Source of the DNA: Bradyrhizobium sp. WSM1417 | GTDB taxonomy: Bacteria > Pseudomonadota > Alphaproteobacteria > Rhizobiales > Xanthobacteraceae | Length of the DNA: 64,000 nt | NCBI RefSeq assembly: GCF_000515415.1 | Contig: NZ_KI911783.1 | Span: 5,319,831-5,383,830, forward strand | Direction of reading: 5' to 3' | Part shown: piece after piece, positions 8,979-18,293 of the stretch | How the letters are laid out: every line of letters starts with the position of its first letter | How positions within the stretch are numbered: the stretch's first letter is position 1 | Notes under the pieces: model-generated | Database searches by the model: none | Told to the model about the DNA's origin: nothing | What the model saw: only the letters and a program-made list of their open reading frames with translations | Position numbers and translations under genes: made by a program

Positions 8979-10529
8979 GTGGAACCGCTCAACGCACGCT
9001 CGATGCTCGATGCCGCGACCAGCGCCGCGGCGAAGCCGGCTGACCGGCCCTTTGTGGAGCGGCGTCAACGGCTCTCGCCCGCCGCGCTCGACGTCGTCAA
9101 CCAGAAGGTCGCCCGCGCCTATTCACCGATCGTGATCACCGGCTTCGTACGCCTCGCCGATTTCGCGCTGCTGAGCCTCGTCGGCATCGTCCTGTATCTC
9201 GGCTATGTGATGCCGCACGCCGGCGCCTTCAGCTGGATCTATCCCGCGCAGGTCATCGCCGTCGCGGTTTCCGCCGTGATTTGCTTCCAGGCTGCCGACA
9301 TCTACCAGGTGCAGCTGTTCCGCGGTCAGCTCCGACAGATGACGCGGATGATCTCGTCCTGGTCGTTCGTCTTCCTGCTGTTCATCGGCATCTCCTTCTT
9401 CGCCAAATTCGGCAGCGAAATATCGCGGCTGTGGCTTGCCGCCTTTTACGTCCTCGGGCTCGCCGCGCTCCTCTGCGAGCGTCTGGTGCTGCGCTCGCTG
9501 GTGCGCGCCTGGGGGCGCGAGGGCCGGCTCGACCGCCGCACCATCATCGTCGGTTCCGACCGCAACGGCGAGCAATTGGTCGAGGCGCTGAAGGAGCAGG
9601 AGGATTCCGACATCCACGTGCTCGGCGTATTCGACGACCGCAACGACAGCCGTGCGCTCGACACCTGTGCCGGCGCGCGCAAGCTCGGCAAGGTCGACGA
9701 CATCGTCGAGTTCGCCCGCCGCACCCGCGTCGATCTGGTGCTGTTCGCGCTACCGATCTCCGCCGAGACGCGCATCCTGGAGATGCTGAAGAAGCTCTGG
9801 GTGCTGCCGGTGGACATCCGCCTCTCCGCACACACCAACAAGCTGCGCTTCCGCCCCCGCTCCTATTCCTATATCGGCGAGGTGCCGACGCTGGACGTGT
9901 TCGAGGCGCCGATCACCGACTGGGACCTGGTGATGAAATGGCTGTTCGACCGCGTCGTCGGCGCCCTCGCGCTGCTCGTGGCCTTGCCGGTGATGGGATT
10001 GGTGGCGCTGGCCGTGAAGCTCGACAGCCCCGGCCCAGTGCTGTTCCGCCAAAAGCGCTTCGGCTTCAACAACGAGCGCATCGACGTCTACAAGTTCCGC
10101 TCGATGTACCATCATCAGGCGGATCCGACGGCCTCGAAGGTCGTGACCAAGAACGACTCGCGCGTCACCCGCGTCGGCCGCTTCATCCGCAAGACCAGCC
10201 TCGACGAGCTGCCGCAGCTCTTCAACGTGGTCTTCTCCGGCGATCTCTCTTTGGTCGGCCCGCGTCCGCATGCGGTGCAGGGCAAGCTGCAGAGCCGCCT
10301 GTTCGACGAAGCCGTCGACGGCTATTTCGCCCGCCACCGGGTCAAGCCCGGCATCACCGGCTGGGCCCAGATCAACGGCTGGCGTGGCGAGATCGACAAT
10401 GAAGAGAAGATCCAGAAACGCGTCGAGTTCGACCTCTATTACATCGAGAACTGGTCGGTGCTGTTCGATCTCGTCATTCTGCTGAAGACGCCGATCTCGC
10501 TGCTGACCAAAAACGAGAACGCGTATTGA
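8979..10529 (+). CDS. undecaprenyl-phosphate sugar phosphotransferase (ExoY/WcaJ-like)
   Basis: Polyisoprenyl-phosphate hexose-1-phosphate transferase that starts repeat-unit assembly on undecaprenyl phosphate at the inner membrane. The product, about 516 residues, has several N-terminal transmembrane helices, a CoA-binding-like middle domain ([13 protein letters not shown]), a further helix, and a C-terminal bacterial sugar-transferase domain with [30 protein letters not shown] and [10 protein letters not shown]. It is the long WbaP/WcaJ-type architecture. The start is uncertain: GTG at 8979 is used, TTG 8958 and ATG 9003 are also in frame. Sugar specificity (glucose or galactose) cannot be told. 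Confidence 0.9.
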   Translation: MEPLNARSMLDAATSAAAKPADRPFVERRQRLSPAALDVVNQKVARAYSPIVITGFVRLADFALLSLVGIVLYLGYVMPHAGAFSWIYPAQVIAVAVSAVICFQAADIYQVQLFRGQLRQMTRMISSWSFVFLLFIGISFFAKFGSEISRLWLAAFYVLGLAALLCERLVLRSLVRAWGREGRLDRRTIIVGSDRNGEQLVEALKEQEDSDIHVLGVFDDRNDSRALDTCAGARKLGKVDDIVEFARRTRVDLVLFALPISAETRILEMLKKLWVLPVDIRLSAHTNKLRFRPRSYSYIGEVPTLDVFEAPITDWDLVMKWLFDRVVGALALLVALPVMGLVALAVKLDSPGPVLFRQKRFGFNNERIDVYKFRSMYHHQADPTASKVVTKNDSRVTRVGRFIRKTSLDELPQLFNVVFSGDLSLVGPRPHAVQGKLQSRLFDEAVDGYFARHRVKPGITGWAQINGWRGEIDNEEKIQKRVEFDLYYIENWSVLFDLVILLKTPISLLTKNENAY

Positions 10530-10541
10530 GTTGATCTTTTC

Positions 10542-10647
10542 TGTCATGCCCCGGCTTGACCGGGGCATCCAGTACGCCGCGGCGCCAGCCGAGTCCGCAA
10601 TAGACGCCGCGGAGTACTGGATCGCCCGGTCAAGCCGGGCGATGACA
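10542..10647. repeat. dispersed palindromic repeat, copy A
   Basis: About 106 bp with hairpin ATGCCCCGGCTTGACCGGGG near the left end and ATCGCCCGGTCAAGCCGGG at the right end, joined by inverted CCAGTACGCCGCGG / CCGCGGAGTACTGG arms. Related copies occur at 38180-38282 and 62959-63035. It lies between the sugar transferase and polymerase genes, so it is probably transcribed within that unit. Confidence 0.85.
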
Positions 10648-10689
10648 GCGGTATTTGTGAGCGTACCAGTTGCGTAAACGTATGAGCGT

Positions 10690-11949
10690 ATGATGGCGTA
10701 TGCGGCAACAGCCGGGGAGATGAATGCAGCGGTTCGCGCTGCGCCCGGCGTGCTGGCCCTCCAGCGCGCGCTGGTCTGGCTGGTCGGCGCCTCCGGCGCG
10801 ATCGTCTTCATCGAGCCGAGCCCCTACGAGATCGTGACGCTGCTGGCCACCGTCACCTTCTTCGCCACCGGCCTGCGTCTGCGGCTCGCTCTGATGCCGC
10901 TGGTGCTGATGCTGGTCCTGCTCAATATCGGCTACACGATCAGCGCGATCCCGCTGTTCGAGCAGTCCGAGGTGGTGAGCTGGATTGCGACCTCCTGGTA
11001 CATGGCGGTGACCGTCGTGTTCTTCGCCATGGTCACGTCGGAGGACACCGCGGCCCGGCTCGACATGCTCCGCCGCGGGCTCGTGGTCGGCGCGATGGTC
11101 GCTTCGCTGTTGGCGGTCGCCGGCTACTTCCACCTCGTTCCCGGCGGCGATGACCTCCTCACACTGTACGGACGCGCGCGCGGCACCTTCAAGGACCCGA
11201 ACGTGCTCGGCGCCTTCCTGATCCTGCCGGCATTGTTCTCGCTGCAGAGCGTCGTCTCCGACAAGTTCGGCAAGGCGTTCCGCAACGTCATCGCCTTCGG
11301 CATCATGTCGCTGGCGATCCTGCTCGCGTTCTCCCGGGCCGCCTGGGGTGGGCTGGTGCTGACATCCGCCTTCATGCTGGCGCTGATGGTGCTGACCAGC
11401 CGCACCAACGCGCAGCGCTCGCGCATCATCGTCATGGCCATCCTGGCCGCGGTGCTGGGCCTCGCGCTGATCGCCGTGTTGATGTCGTTCGACTCCACCG
11501 CCGAGATGTTCAAGCAACGCGCGAGCTTCGACCAGAGCTATGACGAAGGCAGGTTCGGCCGGTTCGGCCGGCACATCCTGGGAGCGGAGATGGCGCTCGA
11601 CCTGCCGTTCGGCATCGGCCCTCTGCAATTTCACCGCTTCTTCCCCGAGGACACCCACAATTCCTATCTCAACGCCTTCATGTCGGGCGGCTGGCTGTCC
11701 GGCATCTGCTATCCCGCGCTGGTCTTCACGACGGTCATCATGGGTGTCAGGCACATCTTCGTGCCGGTGCCCTGGCAGCGCGCTTATCTCGCAGTGTTCT
11801 CCGCCTTCGTCGGCACCGTTGGCGAAAGTTTTGTGATCGACACCGACCACTGGCGGCACTTCTGGATGATGCTGGGCGCGATGTGGGGCATGATCGCGGC
11901 CGCGCAGATCTACAAGTCTAGGGCTGGCGACGAAGCTTCTTCAGCTTGA
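10690..11949 (+). CDS. O-antigen ligase/polymerase-like membrane protein
   Basis: A 419-residue polytopic membrane protein (about ten hydrophobic segments) of the Wzy/WaaL superfamily. It probably joins repeat units of the exopolysaccharide at the periplasmic face. Visible family-type features are GRARGTFKDPNVLGAFL (around residue 160), FSRAAWGG, and FPEDTHNSYLNAFMSGG in the large loop. No Shine-Dalgarno precedes the ATG pair at 10690/10693. Its 3' end overlaps the convergent MarR gene by 32 nt. Polymerase rather than ligase activity is inferred from the neighbours. Confidence 0.82.
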   Translation: MMAYAATAGEMNAAVRAAPGVLALQRALVWLVGASGAIVFIEPSPYEIVTLLATVTFFATGLRLRLALMPLVLMLVLLNIGYTISAIPLFEQSEVVSWIATSWYMAVTVVFFAMVTSEDTAARLDMLRRGLVVGAMVASLLAVAGYFHLVPGGDDLLTLYGRARGTFKDPNVLGAFLILPALFSLQSVVSDKFGKAFRNVIAFGIMSLAILLAFSRAAWGGLVLTSAFMLALMVLTSRTNAQRSRIIVMAILAAVLGLALIAVLMSFDSTAEMFKQRASFDQSYDEGRFGRFGRHILGAEMALDLPFGIGPLQFHRFFPEDTHNSYLNAFMSGGWLSGICYPALVFTTVIMGVRHIFVPVPWQRAYLAVFSAFVGTVGESFVIDTDHWRHFWMMLGAMWGMIAAAQIYKSRAGDEASSA

Positions 11950-12445
11950 GATCGGGGCGTTTCTCCGGCGGCGTGTCGAGCAGGCCCTTCAGCGCCGCGG
12001 TCGCCGCCAGCACGCCCTTATAACCCTCATTGGCGAAGCGCAGCAGCAGGCGCAATTCCTGGTCGGAATAGCTGCCAAAAACCTTCTCCATTGCCTGCTG
12101 CATCGGCACGTAGAACTGGCCGAGCCTCTCTATCGCCTCCGGCACGACGGCAATGAAGACCTTGCGACGGTCGGCATCGTCGCGCTCACGACGCACCAGG
12201 CCTGCCTTTTCGAGCCGGTCGACCACGCCCGTAATGGCCCCCGTCGTGAGCCCCGTGACTTCGGCGAGCCGGCCGGCGGTGACACGGCCTTCGAGATACA
12301 GGATGTCCATGCATTCGAGGTCGGAATTGGCAATTCCGGCGACGTTCGCAACGGTCTGGCCATAGAGCACGCCCTGCGCGGACGACCTGCGCATCGCCTC
12401 CTCGAGCTCCTGCAGCAGCGCGGCGCGCGCTTTCGTCCTTGACAA
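11918..12445 (-). CDS. MarR-family transcriptional regulator
   Basis: A 175-residue winged-helix regulator. The helix-turn-helix and wing are seen in VTAGRLAEVTGLTTGAITGVVDRLEKAGLVRR (about residues 54-85) followed by DDADRRKVFI, the usual wing motif. The start is TTG at 12445 with GAGGT five nt upstream. It is divergent from the FAD-dependent monooxygenase gene, and the 95-bp space between them holds an inverted repeat, so it probably controls itself and the monooxygenase in response to a small aromatic ligand. Ligand and regulon are inference. Confidence 0.88.
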   Translation of the reverse strand: MSRTKARAALLQELEEAMRRSSAQGVLYGQTVANVAGIANSDLECMDILYLEGRVTAGRLAEVTGLTTGAITGVVDRLEKAGLVRRERDDADRRKVFIAVVPEAIERLGQFYVPMQQAMEKVFGSYSDQELRLLLRFANEGYKGVLAATAALKGLLDTPPEKRPDLKLKKLRRQP

Positions 12446-12456
12446 GGCAGACCTCG

Positions 12457-12500
12457 TATCTTAGTGGGTAGATATCTTAGCAACTAAGAGATTTAGCAAC
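12457..12500. promoter_or_regulatory. candidate MarR operator
   Basis: ATCTTAG-CAA-CTAAGAG at 12474-12490 is an inverted repeat with one mismatch. Half-sites are repeated on both sides: TATCTTAG at 12457-12464 and TTAGCAAC at 12493-12500. It lies directly between the divergent MarR and monooxygenase starts and is AT-rich relative to its surroundings, as expected for a MarR operator overlapping two promoters. Confidence 0.65.
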
Positions 12501-12540
12501 CGTAATTCTCATAGCACCACGGAAACGTCGGGAGCAAGCC

Positions 12541-13737
12541 ATGTCCTATCGTCCCCGAAAGGCCCTGATCATCGGCGCCGGCATCGCCGGCCCCGTGACG
12601 GCGATCCTGCTGCGCCGCGCCGGCATCGAGTCCGCCATCTACGAGGCTTGGCCCTATTCGAAAGGCATCGGCGGCGGCCTTCAGATCGCGCCGAACGGCA
12701 TGCAGGTCATGGACGAGATCGGCCTTTCGAACGAGCTGATCAGCCGCGGCTCGATCGCGGAATCGTTCGACTTCTATTCGCAAGCCGGAGAGCGGCTCGG
12801 CTCGATCAATCGCGACATGGCGCGCCGTTTCGGCCAGCCCGCGGTCAATGTCTGCCGCGCCACGCTGAACGAGATGCTGATCGACAAGGCCTGGTGCGCG
12901 TGCGTTTCACTCTATTTCGAGAAGCGCCTGATCAAGATCGAGGATCGCGGCGACCAGCCGATCATCGCCTACTTCGCCGACGGCACCACGGCTGAAGGCG
13001 ACTTCCTGATCGGCGCCGACGGCGTGCACTCGGTGGCGCGGCGCCAAGTGGTGCCCGACGGGCCGCAACCGTTCGACACCGGACTGATCGGCTTCGGCGG
13101 TTTCGTGCCGCACGCCGTCCTCGACGGCCGGCCGATCGGCCGTCACGTCGAGACCACGTTCGGGCAGAGCGGCTTCTTCGGCTACGGCTATTGCAGTCCC
13201 GATCCGAACGACGGCGTGATGTGGTGGAGCACGCAGCCGGCGCACGGCATGGACGCGGCGATGTTTCGCGCGCTCGACCGTGCAACGCTGAAGCAGCACC
13301 TGCGCGGCTTCCACCGCGGCTGGCACGATCCGATCCCTGGCATCATCGAGGCAGCCGAGAACATCGTGGTCACCGACACGCTCGACGTCGCCACCCTGCC
13401 GACCTGGTCGCGCAAGCGCTCGCTGCTGATCGGCGATGCCGCCCATGCGACCAGCCCCCATGCCGGCCAGGGCGCCTCGCTCGCGCTGGAGGATGCGATG
13501 CGGCTCGCCCGGTTGATGCAGCAAGGCCAGGAGCTCGGCGCCACCTTCCAGGCCTTCGAGGCCGAACGGCGCCCGCGCACGGAAAAGATCGTCGCCATGG
13601 CCCGCCGCAACGGCAACAACAAGCGCGAATTCAGCGCCACTGGCGCGTGGATCCGCAACCAGATGATGAAGTGGCTGCTGCCGCTGGGCGCAAAGAGCAT
13701 GGATTTCATGTACGCGTATGACGCGCGGGCTGTGTAG
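12541..13737 (+). CDS. FAD-dependent aromatic-ring monooxygenase (UbiH/TetX-like)
   Basis: A 398-residue class A flavoprotein hydroxylase that uses NAD(P)H and O2. Seen are the FAD-binding GxGxxG (GAGIAG, residues 12-17), the DG motif GADGVHS, and LLIGDAAHATSPHAGQGAS, the GD motif that contacts the FAD ribose. GGGAG lies 6 nt before the ATG. It is divergent from, and probably regulated by, the adjacent MarR protein. Its substrate cannot be read from sequence; oxidation of a toxic aromatic or antibiotic is plausible. Confidence 0.87.
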   Translation: MSYRPRKALIIGAGIAGPVTAILLRRAGIESAIYEAWPYSKGIGGGLQIAPNGMQVMDEIGLSNELISRGSIAESFDFYSQAGERLGSINRDMARRFGQPAVNVCRATLNEMLIDKAWCACVSLYFEKRLIKIEDRGDQPIIAYFADGTTAEGDFLIGADGVHSVARRQVVPDGPQPFDTGLIGFGGFVPHAVLDGRPIGRHVETTFGQSGFFGYGYCSPDPNDGVMWWSTQPAHGMDAAMFRALDRATLKQHLRGFHRGWHDPIPGIIEAAENIVVTDTLDVATLPTWSRKRSLLIGDAAHATSPHAGQGASLALEDAMRLARLMQQGQELGATFQAFEAERRPRTEKIVAMARRNGNNKREFSATGAWIRNQMMKWLLPLGAKSMDFMYAYDARAV

Positions 13738-13739
13738 CT

Positions 13740-13899
13740 TCTTTCTCTCCCTCGCCCCGTTCTTACGGGGAGAGGGTTGGGGTGAGGGGCTGCTTCCGCG
13801 AAAGCGGTGAGAGTTGGACTCGCGGAGAGTCCCCTCACCCGGAATTTGCTGCGCAAATCCCGGCCTCTCCCCGCAAGCGGGGAGAGGCGAAGAAAGCGC
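13740..13899. repeat. long Rhizobiales palindromic repeat between convergent genes
   Basis: Two hairpins, CCCCGTTCTTACGGGG (about 13757-13772) and CCTCTCCCCGCAAGCGGGGA (about 13863-13882), are flanked by inverted arms GGGGTGAGGGG and CCCCTCACCC and by outer CTTCTTTCTC / GGCGAAGAAAGC ends. The whole can fold into a cruciform. It fills the space between two converging genes and may act as a bidirectional terminator. Confidence 0.8.
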
Positions 13900-15078
13900 C
13901 TAGCCTTCCACCTCGAACGTCAGCCCGGCGTTCTCGACCAGCCGCTTGATCAGCTTGTGCTGCATCGCCGCGCCCGGCGTCCAGAAGCCGGCCGCGACGT
14001 CGGTCGTGTCACGCAGCATGCAGATGGCGCATTCGGAGATCATCTTCGAGGTCGAGCCGTAGCCGGGATCGCGGTCGCCGGTGACGCCGGCGCGGACCAT
14101 GCGGCCATCAGGTGCGATCGCGATATAGAGCAGATCGAACAGACCGCTTTCACGCTCTTCCTTCGACGGCCCCTCGCCCGGCTTCGGTGCGTCGGGGCCG
14201 GTCTTGCCCGCATTGGCAGCCATCACGAGCTTGGCGTTGGCCTCGCCCTTCTCGCCGGGACCGGTCAGGACCATCTCGTCGTAGATGAAGTCCTGGCCGT
14301 AGGGGAATCCCATCAGCATGTTGGAGCGGTGAACGTTGCGCGTGTTGATCAGCGCCATGGTGAACGGCGCCGCCCACGATTGCAGATCCTCCTCGAAGGC
14401 CAGCCTGTTGCCTTTCGGCTGCTTCGGGCCGGTGAAGCCGGGCGTCAGCGCAAAATGGTCGTTGAGGATGGCGACAAGGCTGAGATCCTTGGCCACCGCA
14501 TCGAAGGTCGCCTTCGCGCTCGCGGCGGTGCCGCCCGAGAGCGTGCCGCGCATGTCGCGCACACGCCCTTTCACCCGCGGGGCCGGCGCGCCGAAGACAC
14601 GTTTGGCCTCTTCCTGGACGAAGAACGTGCCGAGCTCGAACGGCACGGAATCGTAGCCGCACGAAAACACGATCCGCGCGCCGCTCTCTTTCGCAGCCGT
14701 CTCGTACTTGTCGATCATCTGGCGCATCCAGATCGGCTCGCCGCAGAGATCGAAATAGTCCGTGCCGGTGGCGACGCAGGCGGCGAGCAGTTCCTCACCA
14801 TAGAACTGATACGGGCCGACGGTGGTGATCACCGACATCGTCCGTTCCGCCATCGCCTTCAGCGAGGCCGGGTCCGACGCATCCGCGACAATAAGCTCTG
14901 TATTCCCGGGTGCGCCGATCGCATCGCGCACCGATTTCAGCTTGCCGAGGCTGCGGCCCGCCATCGCCCATTTGAGCGAATGGTCGCTCTTGTAATGCTG
15001 GGTCAGGTATTCGGCGACGAGCTGGCCGGTAAAACCGGTCGCGCCATAGACGACGATGTCGAATTTCGCAGAGCTCAT
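13900..15078 (-). CDS. saccharopine-dehydrogenase-like / trans-acting enoyl reductase family protein
   Basis: A 392-residue oxidoreductase with an N-terminal Rossmann fold: FDIVVYGATGFTGQLVAEYL (residues 6-25) holds the NAD(P)-binding GxTGFxG. This start and the later DLCGEP and HYK segments fit the saccharopine dehydrogenase NADP-binding group, which includes the trans-acting enoyl reductases. These act in polyketide-lipid synthesis in mycobacteria but have unknown roles in alphaproteobacteria. It follows the DUF169 gene by 14 nt and is likely co-transcribed with it. The substrate is unknown. Confidence 0.82.
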   Translation of the reverse strand: MSSAKFDIVVYGATGFTGQLVAEYLTQHYKSDHSLKWAMAGRSLGKLKSVRDAIGAPGNTELIVADASDPASLKAMAERTMSVITTVGPYQFYGEELLAACVATGTDYFDLCGEPIWMRQMIDKYETAAKESGARIVFSCGYDSVPFELGTFFVQEEAKRVFGAPAPRVKGRVRDMRGTLSGGTAASAKATFDAVAKDLSLVAILNDHFALTPGFTGPKQPKGNRLAFEEDLQSWAAPFTMALINTRNVHRSNMLMGFPYGQDFIYDEMVLTGPGEKGEANAKLVMAANAGKTGPDAPKPGEGPSKEERESGLFDLLYIAIAPDGRMVRAGVTGDRDPGYGSTSKMISECAICMLRDTTDVAAGFWTPGAAMQHKLIKRLVENAGLTFEVEG

Positions 15079-15092
15079 GGTCGGCCTTTACT

Positions 15093-15875
15093 TTACTTCT
15101 TCGCGTAGCTCACGCCCATGCCGGCACGGACGTCGCTTTGAATCCCGTAGGGCGGGATCGGATAACGCAGGCCGTTCTTCGCCAGCGCCTTCATGCCCAC
15201 AACCGCCTTGGCGAGATGTTCCGGCTTCAGGGCCATCAGCATCTCCTCGTCCGGCACGCCGCCATAGCGCCGTTCGGCATAGCATGGCAAGGACAGGCTG
15301 GGCTCACCGCTTTTGAGCGCCCTGCCCCAGGAATCGGCGCAAGCGGTCTCGCCGACCACGCCCCATTCGAACTTCTTGTAGCCGGTATATTGCAGCCCGT
15401 TGATCAGGATGATCATCTGCCCCGGCGTCGCATAGACGAGACAGATGTCAGGCGGGTCGAGCCGGCCGCTCGCCAGCGGGCTGACTGCGAGCGCCTGATA
15501 TTGCCCGAACGGAACCACGTCCAGCGCCTCCTGGCGCTTGCGCGCGTCCTCGGCCGTGCCGTGCCAGACCCCGACATAGTTTTCGCCCGCGAGCCATTTC
15601 TCGTCCTGCGGTGCAAGGCCGATCACCGCGCGGCACTGTGCGCCGACGAGATCGTCGGCCGTGATGCCGACGGTCCAGCCCAGACGCGCCGCCATGCTGA
15701 CGATCTGGTCGGTGGTGTGGACCGCGTTCGGCCGCCGGATTTTCGGGATTGCCTCCATGTCCGCGGTGCGCGCGAACAGCTTCATGCCGATCACTGTGGT
15801 CTTCAGCCGCAGCAGGCCGTTGAGATCGGCGACGAGGCCGGCAAGATCGATGCTGTCTGCACTCTGCTGTTGCAT
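15093..15875 (-). CDS. DUF169 family protein
   Basis: A 260-residue soluble protein matching the DUF169 (PF02596) pattern: an N-terminal segment on substrate-dependent activation, VGMKLF-like TTVIGMKLF, then GLAPQDEKWLAGENYVG, and the C-terminal CADSWGRALKSGEPSLSLPC with conserved Cys residues. The function of the family is unknown. GGAGG lies directly before the ATG. It is the promoter-proximal gene of a two-gene unit with the saccharopine-dehydrogenase-like gene, suggesting a joint metabolic task. Confidence 0.8.
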   Translation of the reverse strand: MQQQSADSIDLAGLVADLNGLLRLKTTVIGMKLFARTADMEAIPKIRRPNAVHTTDQIVSMAARLGWTVGITADDLVGAQCRAVIGLAPQDEKWLAGENYVGVWHGTAEDARKRQEALDVVPFGQYQALAVSPLASGRLDPPDICLVYATPGQMIILINGLQYTGYKKFEWGVVGETACADSWGRALKSGEPSLSLPCYAERRYGGVPDEEMLMALKPEHLAKAVVGMKALAKNGLRYPIPPYGIQSDVRAGMGVSYAKK

Positions 15876-15929
15876 GGCGTCCTCCGGCCGGCAGTCGCGC
15901 GCCGGCGCTGTTATTGTTCTTGAACGGTT

Positions 15930-16733
15930 CTAGTCCTTCGCCGGTCCCGGGAGCAACTCGCCAGTCCGGCCCATCAGGCGGTAGGCGACGAGCCCGATCC
16001 ATTCGCGCACGGCGACCTCGGTTCGGCCGAGCCCGTCCGCGCCGACTTTGGTGAAAGAGAAGAGATCATCACGCCCGCCCATTCGCCAGTCCACGGGATA
16101 GGCTTCGACGTCAAACCCCGCCTTGCGAAAGATCCCCATCGAACGCGGCATGTGAAAGGCCGACGTGACCAGGAGCCAGCGTTCGCCCGGTTTGGGCGCC
16201 ACCAATTGTTTGGTGAAGATGGCATTCTCGTAGGTGTTGCGAGAGTCGCGCTCGAGGATCAGGCGCTGCTTCGCGATGCCCAGATTCTCCAGGATCGGCG
16301 CGGCGTAGTCGGCCTCCCGGGAGTCCGTCGAAACCAGGTTCGCGGTGCCCCCGGTGAAAACAATCCGCGTGTTCGGATAGCGGCGCGCGAGCTCGGCCGG
16401 CGCAAACAGGCGATCGGCCGCGTGCGCGACGACTGGTGTGCGGTGCGCCGCCGACAGATCGGTGTCGACAGAGCCGCCGAGCACGATGATGCCGTCGGGC
16501 GCGCCGCGCGACGGATCCCACGGCGGAAAACGCGACTCCAGCGGATAGAGCAAAAGGTTGCCGAGCGGCGAAAACGCGGCGAGCGCCAGCAGGATCAGCG
16601 TGGCCGCGGCGAGCTTGCGGCCGAATGCGGCAAAGCGCGTCGCCATCAGGACCACCGAGACGATCCCGAGCTCGATCATCAAGTTGATCGGCAGCACCGC
16701 AGTGCCGAGGGTCTTGGACAGGACAAAAAGCAG
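15930..16733 (-). CDS. YdcF/ElyC-like DUF218 membrane protein (possible CTG start)
   Basis: A membrane-anchored DUF218 protein, the group that includes YdcF and ElyC, the latter linked to lipid-carrier and envelope metabolism in enteric bacteria. Two N-terminal hydrophobic segments precede GIIVLGGSVDTD, IVFTGGTANL and LVTSAFHMPRSMGIFRKAGF, the family core. No ATG lies upstream of the first helix in frame. Homologues as I recall begin near FVLSKTLG; here CTG at 16733 lies five nt after GCGAGG and would give a 267-residue protein. TTG codons at 16865 and 16883 are alternatives but lack a good ribosome site. Confidence 0.8.
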   Translation of the reverse strand: MLFVLSKTLGTAVLPINLMIELGIVSVVLMATRFAAFGRKLAAATLILLALAAFSPLGNLLLYPLESRFPPWDPSRGAPDGIIVLGGSVDTDLSAAHRTPVVAHAADRLFAPAELARRYPNTRIVFTGGTANLVSTDSREADYAAPILENLGIAKQRLILERDSRNTYENAIFTKQLVAPKPGERWLLVTSAFHMPRSMGIFRKAGFDVEAYPVDWRMGGRDDLFSFTKVGADGLGRTEVAVREWIGLVAYRLMGRTGELLPGPAKD

Positions 16734-16882
16734 GGGAGCCTCGCTGGAATGATCGTGACTGGTGCGCGCGGGCTTGACCCGCCCGTCGATCTTCAGAAAG
16801 CTTCTTGGAAGAGGATCGATTGCCTGGTCAAGCCCGGCCGTCGCACATGGGAAGCTCAGAGACAACCGACCAGAGGCGGCCA

Positions 16883-17824
16883 ATGACCCATCACCACCTG
16901 CATTCCAGCCCCGAGACCTGTCATTGGGGCTTCTTCGAAGCCGCCCTCAAGCCCGTCCTCACCATCGCGAGCGGCGACGAGGTCACGGTCGACACCATCA
17001 GCGGCGGTCCGGACATGCTGCCCGACGGTAGCAAGTTTCACATTCCGCCCGAGATGCACGCGGTTCATGCCAAGAACGAGCGCATGCTGCCCGGCCATAT
17101 CCTCACCGGCCCGATCGCGGTCGAGGGGGCCGAGCCCGGCGACGTCCTCGCGGTCGAGATCCTCGACGTCCAGCTCCGGCAGGATTGGGGCTGGAACATG
17201 ATCAAGCCGCTGTCCGGCACCCTGCCCGACGATTTCCACGAGACGCGCATCCTGAACATCCCGCTCGACCGGTCACGGATGGTCGCCCGCATGCCGTGGG
17301 GGCTCGACCTGCCGCTCAAACCGTTCTTCGGCGTGATGGGCGTTTCGCCGCCGCCGGCCTGGGGCCGCATCTCCTCGCTGGTCCCGCGCGCCATGGGCGG
17401 CAATCTCGACAACAAGGAGCTTGGCGCCGGCGCGACGCTGTACCTGCCGGTGTTCGTCCCGGGCGCGCTGTTCTCCTGCGGCGACGGCCATGGCGTGCAG
17501 GGCGACGGCGAGGTCTGCGTCACCGCGATCGAGACCGCACTCCAGGGCCGCTTCCGTCTGACGCTGCGCAAGGACCTCAGGCTCGACTATCCCCGCGGCG
17601 AGACGGCGACGCATTACATGACCATGGCGATGGACCCCGACCTCGACCAGTGCGTGGTGCGGGCGCTGCGCGACATGATCGTCTTGCTCGGCGAGAGGCG
17701 CAATTTGTCGCGCGAGGACGCCTATACGCTGTGCAGCCTGGCGGCCGATCTGCGGGTGACCCAGACCGTCAACGGCTCCAAGGGCATCCATTGCATGATC
17801 GAAAAGGCGATCGTGCACGGCTGA
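16883..17824 (+). CDS. acetamidase/formamidase family protein
   Basis: A 313-residue member of the FmdA/AmdA family, which hydrolyses short amides such as formamide or acetamide to the acid and ammonia. Family blocks visible are GHILTGPIAVEGAEPGD, the WGRISSLVPRAMGGNLDNKEL stretch around residues 167-187, and CGDGHGVQGDGEVC, which carries the metal-binding and catalytic residues of the family. AGAGG precedes the ATG at 16883. It is divergent from the YdcF-like gene. It could serve nitrogen scavenging; the true amide is unknown. Confidence 0.87.
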   Translation: MTHHHLHSSPETCHWGFFEAALKPVLTIASGDEVTVDTISGGPDMLPDGSKFHIPPEMHAVHAKNERMLPGHILTGPIAVEGAEPGDVLAVEILDVQLRQDWGWNMIKPLSGTLPDDFHETRILNIPLDRSRMVARMPWGLDLPLKPFFGVMGVSPPPAWGRISSLVPRAMGGNLDNKELGAGATLYLPVFVPGALFSCGDGHGVQGDGEVCVTAIETALQGRFRLTLRKDLRLDYPRGETATHYMTMAMDPDLDQCVVRALRDMIVLLGERRNLSREDAYTLCSLAADLRVTQTVNGSKGIHCMIEKAIVHG

Positions 17825-18023
17825 GCCGACCTGCCACGCCTGACCTGTCGATGCCGCGCCGCGGCCTGCCTTCTCGCGCGGCGTGCCTTGTCACGCCTGA
17901 TTTCCCCCGCGATTCCAACAGGCTGAACAGTCGCCGCACGCTGCATTTGACTTCCGCCGCCAAACCTAAATAGAGTCTTAATCGTTACTTTTATGTACCC
18001 GAGTAAGAGGCTAGCGTTCGTCC

Positions 18024-18221
18024 ATGGCCACCGAAAAAGCCGAGACTGACCGCATTCCCGTAACCTTGGCGCTCTCGACCATCACCTATCTGGAGAAGCT
18101 GGTGAGACAGGGCACCCACGGCACCAGCGTTCCCGGCGTCGCACGTACCTTGATCGAGGAAGGCATTCGTCTCGCCATCAAGGACGGGCTTTTGTCGATT
18201 CGCGACAATGGCAGGACGTGA
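18024..18221 (+). CDS. small ribbon-helix-helix-like protein
   Basis: A 65-residue protein. RIPVTLALSTITYLEKLVRQ (about 10-29) has the alternating strand and following helix expected of a ribbon-helix-helix DNA-binding dimer, then VARTLIEEGIRLAIKDG as a second helix. It could repress its own or the neighbouring GcrA-like gene, which starts 72 nt downstream on the same strand. The fold is inferred from pattern; no toxin partner is present, so it does not look like a toxin-antitoxin pair. Confidence 0.6.
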   Translation: MATEKAETDRIPVTLALSTITYLEKLVRQGTHGTSVPGVARTLIEEGIRLAIKDGLLSIRDNGRT

Positions 18222-18293
18222 GCGCGCGCCGAACGTGAGGCGGACGGATCTCGAGAGGCGGATGGCCGACATCTGCAACCTGGGACCGTTACA

